Shown: positions 8,423 to 15,886 of the stretch, piece after piece
How the letters are laid out: each line of letters begins with the position of its first letter
Numbering within the stretch: position 1 is the stretch's first letter
Origin: Bacteroides sp.
GTDB taxonomy: Bacteria; Bacteroidota; Bacteroidia; Bacteroidales; Bacteroidaceae
Assembly (NCBI GenBank): GCA_015060735.1
Contig: SUXX01000003.1
Span: 52,409 to 116,408, forward strand
Reading direction: 5' to 3'
Length of the DNA stretch: 64,000 bases
The notes under the pieces: generated by a model
Told to the model about the DNA's origin: nothing
Database searches by the model: none
Seen by the model: the letters and a program-made list of their open reading frames with translations, nothing else
Position numbers and translations under genes: made by a program

Positions 8423-9333
8423 AGGTTAAAACATGTTAGTGTAATTAGTGCCACAAAGGTAATGATGAAGTAGATACCAATCATTCGGTTTCGTGTTAAA
8501 GTAAATGAATGGGTGGCTAAAAATGATGTTCCCAACAGCTGAACGGGCCACAATACCGATAAATGTTGTGGCTGAAGTAGGATAAATACGGTGGTCCATA
8601 AGCTTGTCCCAACGATGAACGACAAGTAGATGCGGGTACGGTTTTTATTTTGATAGGCCACTTGTAGGTAATGCATGATATATCCTATCAGCAGTGTAGT
8701 GGTAACTATCCATCCTGTCCATTCATGGATGGGTATAGTTGAATAAGAGATGGTATGGAAATGTATCAGTTCTTGAAATGGGTGATAGAATAAAGACATT
8801 TCTTCGTGCCAAAAAGCATGACCGAATAAGAACCAATATGGCGTTGCCAATCCCAATAATCCTCCCAATATGCTTTTGATACTTAGAGCACGGAAACTTG
8901 CCATGTAGCACAAAAACAACGGAATATAATAAAGTAAGGGCGGAAAGAGCAGACTTCCAGCAGCCAAAAAGAGGAAACTGTGGAAAACATGGGAAGGAGC
9001 CTCTGAGGATTCATAGCTTGCAAAGAACTTGTAAACAGATAAGATAAAGAATATCGGTACAAAATGAGTCCATTCGAAGGCATGAAGATAAAATAGGCTT
9101 GACATCAAATACCAGAAGAAAGCTACATGAAAGACAGTCCGGGTACGAATTAGACTGAAGGCTGTGTTTAATTCAATCATCAAGTATCCGGTTAGAGCCA
9201 AGATACCTATGCTACCCCAATCGCTCCATTGCTGGAAACTGACCGCCCAAAGCAATAGGCAAAAAAGTACTACAACGGGAAGGGTAAGCCTTCCCGTTGT
9301 CACTTGTGTCTGTAGTCTGATGATGTCATTCAT
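8398..9333 (-). CDS. Polytopic membrane protein of unknown function
   Basis: A 311-residue protein made almost wholly of hydrophobic spans (about nine or ten), aromatic-rich, with short charged loops. I do not recognise a functional motif. It starts 6 nt after the purD stop and overlaps the YqaA-like gene by 25 nt, so it belongs to the purD operon. The overlap is genuine coding sequence in both frames and ends in ...LFYNS-stop. Bacteroidales-specific multi-pass proteins of this kind often sit next to purD, but I cannot assign a role. Confidence 0.75.
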   Translation of the reverse strand: MNDIIRLQTQVTTGRLTLPVVVLFCLLLWAVSFQQWSDWGSIGILALTGYLMIELNTAFSLIRTRTVFHVAFFWYLMSSLFYLHAFEWTHFVPIFFILSVYKFFASYESSEAPSHVFHSFLFLAAGSLLFPPLLYYIPLFLCYMASFRALSIKSILGGLLGLATPYWFLFGHAFWHEEMSLFYHPFQELIHFHTISYSTIPIHEWTGWIVTTTLLIGYIMHYLQVAYQNKNRTRIYLSFIVGTSLWTTVFILLQPQHLSVLWPVQLLGTSFLATHSFTLTRNRMIGIYFIITFVALITLTCFNLWMLFYNS

Positions 9334-9339
9334 GTGCCG

Positions 9340-10608
9340 TTACAGGTCAAATCCGATATCTGAACGGAAGTATTTCTTTTCGAAATTAATCTTTTGTGCA
9401 CCTGCGAACGACTGTGCCAGGGCCTCTTCCTTATTGGCACCATAGGAGCTGACGGCAATGACACGGCCACCGGCTGTAACCACTTGTCCGTCCTTTAGGG
9501 AAGTGCCTGCGTGGAACACGATGCTGTCCTTCACTTCGTTCAGTCCTGTGATGGCATAACCTTTGTCGTAAGCTTCGGGATAACCGCCTGATACAAGCAT
9601 GACGCACACCGCTGCACGTTCGTCGATTTCGAGGGTCTTTTCATCGAGGTTTCCTGCAGCTACTCCTTCGAAGAGTTCCACCAAGTCGCTCTTGATGCGG
9701 AGCATGACGCTTTCCGTTTCCGGGTCACCCATGCGGACATTGTATTCAATCACCATCGGTTCGCCCTTCACGTTGATAAGGCCGAAGAAGATGAAGCCTT
9801 TGTAATCGATACCTTCTGTGGCAAGGCCTTCCACAGTGGGGCGAATGATTCGGTCTTCCACTTTTTGCATCCATTCCTTGTTAGCGAACGGAACCGGAGA
9901 GATACTACCCATACCGCCGGTATTCAATCCCTTGTCGCCTTCACCGATACGCTTGTAGTCCTTGGCTTCGGGCAGAATCTTGTAGTTCTTTCCGTCGGTC
10001 AACACGAATACCGAACATTCGATACCACTTAAAAATTCTTCGATAACCACGGTTGCTGATGCACCACCGAACATGCCGCCCAACATTTCCTTCAGTTCCT
10101 TCTTGGCTTCTTCCAGTGTGGGGAGGATGAGTACTCCCTTTCCTGCACAAAGGCCGTCGGCCTTCAGAACGTAAGGAGCTTCGAGGGTTTCGAGGAAGGC
10201 AAGGCCTTCTTCCAAGTTGTCAGCAGTGATGCTCTTGTAGCCTGCTGTTGGGATGTTGTGACGCATCATGAACTCTTTGGCAAATTCTTTGCTGCCTTCT
10301 AATACGGCACCTGTACGACTTGGACCGATGACAGGGACATTCTTCAGGGCCTCGTCTTCCTTGAAGAAGTCATAGACGCCCTTTACCAATGGGTCTTCGG
10401 GACCTACCACGACCATGTTGATATCGTTCGCTACGACGAATGCTTTGATGGCTTCAAAATCGTCTGCCTTGATGGCTATGTTTTCGCCTACGTTTTGTGT
10501 TCCGGCATTACCTGGGGCGATGTACAGTTTCTCGATTTTCGGGCTTTGGGCAATTTTCCAAGCCAAGGCGTGTTCACGTCCGCCTGATCCTAATAAGAGT
10601 AATTTCAT
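9340..10608 (-). CDS. purD: Phosphoribosylamine-glycine ligase (GARS)
   Basis: ATP-dependent ligation of glycine to phosphoribosylamine, step 2 of purine synthesis. The protein has 422 residues, the normal PurD length. The N-terminus [18 protein letters not shown] is canonical, so I set the start at 10608 rather than ten codons upstream. ATP-grasp features include [13 protein letters not shown] near residue 140 and FIFFGLI...[11 protein letters not shown] near residue 280. It heads a compact minus-strand run with five following genes. purN is at 33 kb, so purine genes are dispersed. Confidence 0.97.
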   Translation of the reverse strand: MKLLLLGSGGREHALAWKIAQSPKIEKLYIAPGNAGTQNVGENIAIKADDFEAIKAFVVANDINMVVVGPEDPLVKGVYDFFKEDEALKNVPVIGPSRTGAVLEGSKEFAKEFMMRHNIPTAGYKSITADNLEEGLAFLETLEAPYVLKADGLCAGKGVLILPTLEEAKKELKEMLGGMFGGASATVVIEEFLSGIECSVFVLTDGKNYKILPEAKDYKRIGEGDKGLNTGGMGSISPVPFANKEWMQKVEDRIIRPTVEGLATEGIDYKGFIFFGLINVKGEPMVIEYNVRMGDPETESVMLRIKSDLVELFEGVAAGNLDEKTLEIDERAAVCVMLVSGGYPEAYDKGYAITGLNEVKDSIVFHAGTSLKDGQVVTAGGRVIAVSSYGANKEEALAQSFAGAQKINFEKKYFRSDIGFDL

Positions 10609-10632
10609 ATTTCTGGTTTTAATATCTTGTAG

Positions 10633-10653
10633 GGGCATCCCTTGCGGATGCCC
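10633..10653. repeat. REP-like palindrome GGGCATCC-N5-GGATGCCC
   Basis: A perfect 8-bp inverted repeat with loop CTTGC in the 60-nt gap between the ptpA-like stop and the purD start. There is no T tract, so a simple terminator is unlikely. The layout (short GC-rich palindrome after TGTAGG) resembles REP/RAYT-type extragenic palindromes. It is the only copy seen in this window. Confidence 0.6.
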
Positions 10654-10668
10654 GAAAACAGTTTTAAT

Positions 10669-12867
10669 TTACTTCAAGTAGTCTTCAAAATACTGCGTGA
10701 TACGTTCGTGCAAGTGGATACGGTCACGTCCTGCCATGTTGTGTCCGTCACCCGGATAGATGAAGTAGTCGGGATGTGTACCTGCATCGATGCACGCACG
10801 GAGGAAGGCGATGCTGTGTTGTGGCACGCACACCGGGTCGTTTGCTCCAATGATGATTTGCAGTTTACCCTTCAAGTCGCCGGCACGCTGGGTGAGGTCA
10901 GAGTTCTTGTAACCTTCCGGATTGTCTTGCGGAGTATCCATGTAGCGTTCACCGTACATCACTTCATACATCTTCCAGTCGATGACCGGACCACCGGCTA
11001 CACCCACTTTGAATGTATCGTTGTAGGTTAACATCAGGTTGGTGGTCATGAAGCCACCGAAACTCCAGCCATGTACACCAATACGGTTGGCATCCACATA
11101 GTTTAATGACTTTAAAAGTTCCACACCCTTCATCTGGTCCTTCATTTCCTCTACACCGAGTTGGCGATGTGTTACGTTCTCGAATTCAAGGCCACGATTT
11201 GAACTTCCACGATTGTCGACAGTAAGCATTACATAACCTTTCTGTGCCATGTAGAGATCCCATCCACGGACACCGTAATTATAGGTATCAGTGATGTTTT
11301 GTGCGTGCGGTCCGCCATATACATAAATGATGGCCGGATATTTTTTATTGGCATCGAAATCCACAGGTTTCACCAGGCGATAATACAAGTCTGTTTTTCC
11401 ATCGGCTGCCTTGATGGTACCGAGAGTGATTTCCGGCATGTTGTAGGCCTTCATCGGATGTTCGGCATCAAGTAGGCTGATGGTCTTTCCTTTACCGGAA
11501 GTTGGTATGATACCAATACGTCGGGCCACATTATGAGCGGTGTAGTTGTCAATGATGTATCGTCCACTTTCCGACAATTGTACACGGTGTGTTCCCTCTG
11601 CTGCTCCTATCAGGCGTGTCTTTCCTGTTTTCAAATTTACCGCAAAAGCATTGCTTTGCAAAGGTGAAATCTCTGTACTCATGATGATGACTTCTTTGGC
11701 CTTTTCATTGAAGCCAACTACACTTTTTACAATCCATTCTCCTTTGGTGATTTGTTGTTGTGGGATGTGTAGAATGTTCGGTCCTTCTGTTTCGATGGGG
11801 TGCATTAATCCATTAGCCAAGTCGAACAAATAAAGGTGGTTGTATCCGTCACGTTGGCTTTGGTAGATGAATTTTGTTTCATCCCAAGGCAAGAAGATGA
11901 TTGGATTTTGAGGTTCCACATATTTTGGATGCTTTTCTTCGTACAACATAGCCTCCTGTTCGCCAGTGGTGGCATTGTATCGCATCAGTTGTGCATGGTT
12001 TTGGTCGCGATTCAGTTCAATGACATAAATGCTTTGTCCATCCGGGCTCCAACTGACGTTAGTGAAATAGCGGTCTGTCGGGTCGCCTGCTTTCAGATAA
12101 ATGGTTTGTTGGGTAGATGGATTGAAAACACCAATCGTTACTTTATGGCTTGTCATTCCTGCCATTGGGTATTTATCCGGTTCCAATGTAGCAATACGGG
12201 TGGATGTATTTACTTGCGGATAGTCGGTTACCATGCTTTGATCCATACGGTAGAAGGCGAGCATGTTTCCTTTCGGGCTCCAGAATGTTCCTTTGTGAAT
12301 ACCGAATTCATCGCGGTGTACACTTTGTCCACAGAGTATACCGTCAGCTTCATTGGTTACTTGAGTTTCCTTTCCATCAGCAGTGGTTACGTACAGGTTG
12401 TTGCCTATTGTGTAAGCCAATGCACGGCTTTCCTTGTTCCAGTCTTGGTTAGCGGCCTTGGTAGGAATAGGTTGATTCCAAATTACTTCTTTTTTGTCGA
12501 CATCCAATAGTATCCGATGGTTTCTTGTATTGAGGAGTAACCACTTTTCAGCGTAAGGCATGGAAACACTATAGAAATGGTGAATCTTACCTAAGTTCTT
12601 GGTTGCAAGTGCATCGTTCACCTCTTTCAATGTTATCAGCGTATTTTTTTTGCCATTGGCCGGGTTGATTGTTTGCAACTCGTCAATTTCGCCTTGCAAA
12701 CAGAGGTCACCCCACCAACGGAGTCCCTGAATGTTCTTTGGCTGAAGATTGAAATAATTGTTTCCTCCCGGCATCAAGTCTTCCAGTGTGAAGCTTTTCT
12801 TGTCTTGTGCCATCATCACGGATGTAGTCATAAGGATGATTGCTAACAGGTTAAGTATTCTTTTCAT
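10669..12867 (-). CDS. Prolyl tripeptidyl peptidase-like S9 peptidase, exported
   Basis: An exported serine peptidase of 732 residues with a signal peptide (residues 1-20, ...SVMMAQ). It closely resembles Porphyromonas gingivalis PtpA, which removes X-X-Pro tripeptides. Shared features are SVHRDEFG with Glu187 (the single N-terminus-binding Glu, where DPP4 has two), FWSPKGNMLAFYRMDQSMV, YVYGGPHAQ, and the triad GWSFGG (Ser602), Asp677 in GANDPV and His709 in GDGHN. With the DPP4 at 3.4 kb it would let the cell trim proline-rich peptides by two or three residues. No obvious operon partner; purD lies 60 nt downstream with a REP-like palindrome between. Confidence 0.88.
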   Translation of the reverse strand: MKRILNLLAIILMTTSVMMAQDKKSFTLEDLMPGGNNYFNLQPKNIQGLRWWGDLCLQGEIDELQTINPANGKKNTLITLKEVNDALATKNLGKIHHFYSVSMPYAEKWLLLNTRNHRILLDVDKKEVIWNQPIPTKAANQDWNKESRALAYTIGNNLYVTTADGKETQVTNEADGILCGQSVHRDEFGIHKGTFWSPKGNMLAFYRMDQSMVTDYPQVNTSTRIATLEPDKYPMAGMTSHKVTIGVFNPSTQQTIYLKAGDPTDRYFTNVSWSPDGQSIYVIELNRDQNHAQLMRYNATTGEQEAMLYEEKHPKYVEPQNPIIFLPWDETKFIYQSQRDGYNHLYLFDLANGLMHPIETEGPNILHIPQQQITKGEWIVKSVVGFNEKAKEVIIMSTEISPLQSNAFAVNLKTGKTRLIGAAEGTHRVQLSESGRYIIDNYTAHNVARRIGIIPTSGKGKTISLLDAEHPMKAYNMPEITLGTIKAADGKTDLYYRLVKPVDFDANKKYPAIIYVYGGPHAQNITDTYNYGVRGWDLYMAQKGYVMLTVDNRGSSNRGLEFENVTHRQLGVEEMKDQMKGVELLKSLNYVDANRIGVHGWSFGGFMTTNLMLTYNDTFKVGVAGGPVIDWKMYEVMYGERYMDTPQDNPEGYKNSDLTQRAGDLKGKLQIIIGANDPVCVPQHSIAFLRACIDAGTHPDYFIYPGDGHNMAGRDRIHLHERITQYFEDYLK

Positions 12868-12963
12868 TTTCTTTTTTATGTTTTTTATTTCACCACAGGT
12901 AACACGAGAGTTTCACTGAGCTGTTATTTTTCAACAAAAGTGTAATCTATGGCTTATTATTCA

Positions 12964-14280
12964 TTATTTATCAAATTTTCTCGATCCCTTGAAGTCCCGT
13001 TTACCCTCGAAGCGTTTTCCTTCAAACCTGCGTTCGTTTTTGTCAAAACGCTTAGGCGTTTCGGGACGGTTGTTATTGCGTCGTGATCGTACTTCCTCCC
13101 GTCGAGGCTTGAATGCCTTGCCATCGTTTTCTTGGCGGAAGGCCTTGTACTTACCGTCAAACAATTGATATTTTCGGAACTGGCATTCCAATGCACCGTT
13201 ATAAAGTTCTACCTTGATGGATGGTTTCAAACCAATTTGGTCGAAACACTCGTCGCGATAGCTCAGTATCCAGGCGTCGTTACCGGCAAAAGCATGTTTC
13301 AGTCGTTCACCAATCATTTGGTATAGTCCCAGCAAATCATCGGTTGAGATTCGTTCGCCATACGGCGGATTGGTGATGATGATGCTCTTTTCCTTGGGTT
13401 GCTCGAATTGTTGGAACGGTTGCAGCTTCAGCACGATGTCTTTGCTCAATCCGGCTGCTTTTACATTATGAGTTGCGATTTCATTGGCTTTCGGGTTGTT
13501 GTCGTAACCATAAATCTTGTGGTTGAATTCGCGTTCCTGTGAATCATCGTTATAGATAGCATCGAACAAATCTTGATCGAAGTCTACCCATTTTTCAAAG
13601 GCGAATTCTTTGCGGAACACTCCTGGAGCGATGTTTCGTGCAATGAGGGCTGCTTCGATGGGGATTGTACCCGAACCGCACATTGGGTCGATGAGGTCGC
13701 ATTCGCCTTTCCATCCAGTCATCAGAATCATACCGGCAGCTAATACTTCGTTCAGTGGAGCTTCTACAGCTTCTTGACGATAGCCACGACGGTGGAGCGA
13801 TTCGCCCGAGCTGTCGAGCGATAACGTACAACGGTCTTCGGCAATGTGGATATTCAGCAATACATCCGGATTGTTGATGCGTACCGAAGGGCGTTCACCA
13901 GTCTTGTCGCGGAAATAGTCCACAATAGCATCCTTCACTTTATAGGCTACGAATTTGGAGTGGCGGAATTCGTTGGAGAAAACTACAGCATCCACGGCAA
14001 AACTTTTGGTGTTGTCCAAATAGGTTTCCCAAGCAATGGATTTGATGTTTTCGTACACTTCATCGGCGGTGTTGGCTTTAAAGTGTTTGATTGGTTTCAA
14101 GATACGGATGGCGGTGCGTAGGCAGAAGTTTGCCTTATACATCAATGTCTTGTCGCCGGTAAAAGCCACCATTCGGTTTCCTATCTCAATGTTACTGGCT
14201 CCCAGCTCAGTAAGTTCTTTTGCCAAGACTTCTTCCAAGCCGTGAAAAGTTTTGGCAATTAACTCGAATTCTTCCTTCAT
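12964..14280 (-). CDS. THUMP-domain rRNA guanine-N2 methyltransferase (RlmL N-half type)
   Basis: Class I RNA methyltransferase of 438 residues, matching the N-terminal half of E. coli RlmL (m2G2445 of 23S rRNA). An N-terminal THUMP domain (about 45-155) is followed by a Rossmann domain with DPMCGSGTIPIEAALIARN near residue 195 and the catalytic NPPYGER near residue 305. The last 45 residues are a Lys/Arg/Asn-rich tail with FEGKRFEGKRDF-type repeats, probably RNA-binding. I use the start at 14280; a longer frame would begin inside the neighbouring gene and upstream of the promoter at 14317-14324. The position modified is inferred from the family only. Confidence 0.88.
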   Translation of the reverse strand: MKEEFELIAKTFHGLEEVLAKELTELGASNIEIGNRMVAFTGDKTLMYKANFCLRTAIRILKPIKHFKANTADEVYENIKSIAWETYLDNTKSFAVDAVVFSNEFRHSKFVAYKVKDAIVDYFRDKTGERPSVRINNPDVLLNIHIAEDRCTLSLDSSGESLHRRGYRQEAVEAPLNEVLAAGMILMTGWKGECDLIDPMCGSGTIPIEAALIARNIAPGVFRKEFAFEKWVDFDQDLFDAIYNDDSQEREFNHKIYGYDNNPKANEIATHNVKAAGLSKDIVLKLQPFQQFEQPKEKSIIITNPPYGERISTDDLLGLYQMIGERLKHAFAGNDAWILSYRDECFDQIGLKPSIKVELYNGALECQFRKYQLFDGKYKAFRQENDGKAFKPRREEVRSRRNNNRPETPKRFDKNERRFEGKRFEGKRDFKGSRKFDK

Positions 14281-14316
14281 AAGGGTATGATAATTACGTA
14301 ATTTCAATAGAGGTTG

Positions 14317-14324
14317 CAAAGATA
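14317..14324 (-). promoter_or_regulatory. -7 element TATCTTTG (minus strand)
   Basis: The reverse complement of CAAAGATA matches TAnnTTTG 36 nt upstream of the methyltransferase ATG. It fixes the start at 14280. Confidence 0.65.
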
Positions 14325-14350
14325 GTAATAAAAATGAAAAGACAGGTTTT

Positions 14351-15583
14351 TTACAAGGCACTTTCGTAAGGTCCGTAAATAGCCTTGACTATCATTTGCT
14401 CATCCTCGGCAGAGAGGATGTATACCTTGTATTTTTGTCCTTGGTCGTATACTTTAACTACGATGTGTCCTTGTTCAATTACTTTTTGCGTCCATTCTTC
14501 TCCTTTGTGTTTAGCCATTTGTTCCGGCCACAGGTATTGATGGAAAACTAGGCAGTCGCTTTTCGAAAGCATTCGTTGGAAGATTTTGGGTTGTGTATGT
14601 TGTAAGTCCCAAGTGCATCCAATGTAATGTTTGGCTTTGATAGCTTCCAGGAAATCCTCGTGCATGGAGTCCAAGTAGGAGTGATGGTTGGTTTTACATA
14701 CATCGACAGTTCCGCATGCTTCTCCGGTTTTAGCTTCTATATTTACAGAGTTACCGTCTGCATCTTTCACAGCTCCGGTCAGGTCTCCTCCGGTGTAATA
14801 GCTGAATGGTCCGAAGTCGATTCGGATAGCGATACTTTTCGTGTTCTCGTTTTGGCGACCTTCCGTATTTGCCGGATTCAAATCATAATACCGCGTGGTT
14901 TTTTCCGCCTCTCCTTGCCAAATCTCTCCGTTGGCGGCAAGGTTACGGATGGAAAACAGATTTGCATAAGCCTCAGGCTGATGTCGTAATGCAATCTGAT
15001 TCAGTTTTCCTACTTTGAATTCTTCTTGTTTCAAACCTTTGTTTTCCATTTGGTGCTTTAGGAAAGCCCGGTAATTTTCGGTATGAACATCGTTTATCAT
15101 CGTTGGATAGTTGTAGTGTGGGTAACCTCTATCAAGGGCAGTGCCGAATGTAATCCATTCGCCCACTTCTGCAAGGCCAACCAATTTGTAATCAGGGTTT
15201 CGGCCCGAAGTCATTTTCCCATTGGAATGGATGCTTCCCGTATGGTCGCTGTGGAAATGTGATGCCATCAGATAATCCACTTGGTCTTTATGTGGATTCA
15301 CTCGTGCAATATATCGTGCAATCCATTCACCGGGGCGGCGTGATTTGTCGGGCATGGATGGGTTCATGTAAGGGAAATCTTCGTAGGCCGGGTCATGGTC
15401 GCCTGCATCAATCAGCATGGATGTTGCATCCGGGAAGATAAAGAAGTTAGCTTCTCCATGTCCGGTGTAAATGTGGTGAATATCCATTTCTCCTTTTTGC
15501 CAGCCGCGGTAAGGCTTTCCTACTTGATCCTTTGCTGTGCATGAGCAAAGAAAAAAGGCGATTAAAATTGCTAAATTTCTCAT
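14351..15583 (-). CDS. Metallo-beta-lactamase-fold lipoprotein
   Basis: A 410-residue predicted lipoprotein (lipobox LCSC, Cys15) with an MBL-fold hydrolase domain. The metal motif HFHSDH is at residues 109-114, and LIDAGDHDP before it completes the first beta-layer. Later ligands are in YYTGGDLTGAV and TNHHSYLDSMHED. The overall pattern resembles ComEC/Rec2-like MBL proteins rather than true beta-lactamases. The substrate is unknown; phosphodiesters or lactones are both possible. It is transcribed alone from a -7 element at 15606-15613. Confidence 0.8.
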   Translation of the reverse strand: MRNLAILIAFFLCSCTAKDQVGKPYRGWQKGEMDIHHIYTGHGEANFFIFPDATSMLIDAGDHDPAYEDFPYMNPSMPDKSRRPGEWIARYIARVNPHKDQVDYLMASHFHSDHTGSIHSNGKMTSGRNPDYKLVGLAEVGEWITFGTALDRGYPHYNYPTMINDVHTENYRAFLKHQMENKGLKQEEFKVGKLNQIALRHQPEAYANLFSIRNLAANGEIWQGEAEKTTRYYDLNPANTEGRQNENTKSIAIRIDFGPFSYYTGGDLTGAVKDADGNSVNIEAKTGEACGTVDVCKTNHHSYLDSMHEDFLEAIKAKHYIGCTWDLQHTQPKIFQRMLSKSDCLVFHQYLWPEQMAKHKGEEWTQKVIEQGHIVVKVYDQGQKYKVYILSAEDEQMIVKAIYGPYESAL

Positions 15584-15605
15584 TCTGAAAGGTTTTTTAT
15601 GCTTG

Positions 15606-15613
15606 CAAAAATA
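15606..15613 (-). promoter_or_regulatory. -7 element TATTTTTG (minus strand)
   Basis: The reverse complement of CAAAAATA fits TAnnTTTG 22 nt upstream of the MBL lipoprotein ATG. Confidence 0.6.
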
Positions 15614-15665
15614 ATCAATTCTTTTCTTAAAAGCAATAAAGACTGTCGGAATGAAAAAAATACAT

Positions 15666-15673
15666 TATTTTTG
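15666..15673 (+). promoter_or_regulatory. -7 element TATTTTTG for small basic gene
   Basis: TAnnTTTG match 16 nt upstream of the ATG at 15690; it supports expression of the 41-codon gene. Confidence 0.6.
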
Positions 15674-15689
15674 TGAAAAAGTAAACGAT

Positions 15690-15815
15690 ATGCCAAGTAA
15701 GAATCCATTTGCCTTTAAGGCCAAGCAACAGGGAAAGAAGAAATCCACTGGCAAGCGTGTGGGAAAATCAAAACCCGAGAAAGCGAACAATCAGTTGAAC
15801 AGGCGAGTAAAATGA
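15690..15815 (+). CDS. Small basic protein, 41 residues
   Basis: A 42-codon frame (with stop) encoding MPSKNPFAFKAKQQGKKKST followed by a further Lys/Arg/Asn-rich stretch. It is highly basic, with no hydrophobic segment, so a nucleic-acid or ribosome-associated role is possible but unproven. Support for a real gene: a consensus -7 box at the right distance, its own slot between the divergent MBL gene and the convergent rnr, and a palindrome 20 nt after the stop. I do not recognise a named family. Confidence 0.65.
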   Translation: MPSKNPFAFKAKQQGKKKSTGKRVGKSKPEKANNQLNRRVK

Positions 15816-15835
15816 ATGAGGCTGTGTAGAAAATT

Positions 15836-15880
15836 CTATCAAGTGTCATTCTATACTTCGCTTAGAATGACACTTGATAG
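15836..15880. repeat. Short TGTCATTC palindrome, perfect 18-bp stem
   Basis: CTATCAAGTGTCATTCTA, a 9-nt loop (TACTTCGCT), then its exact complement. It lies between the convergent small basic gene and rnr, 6 nt from the rnr stop. The core GTGTCATTCT...AGAATGACAC is shared with the longer palindromes at 24.1, 55.7 and 60.3 kb; this looks like a short variant and may act as a bidirectional stop. Confidence 0.75.
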
Positions 15881-15886
15881 GGAAAT

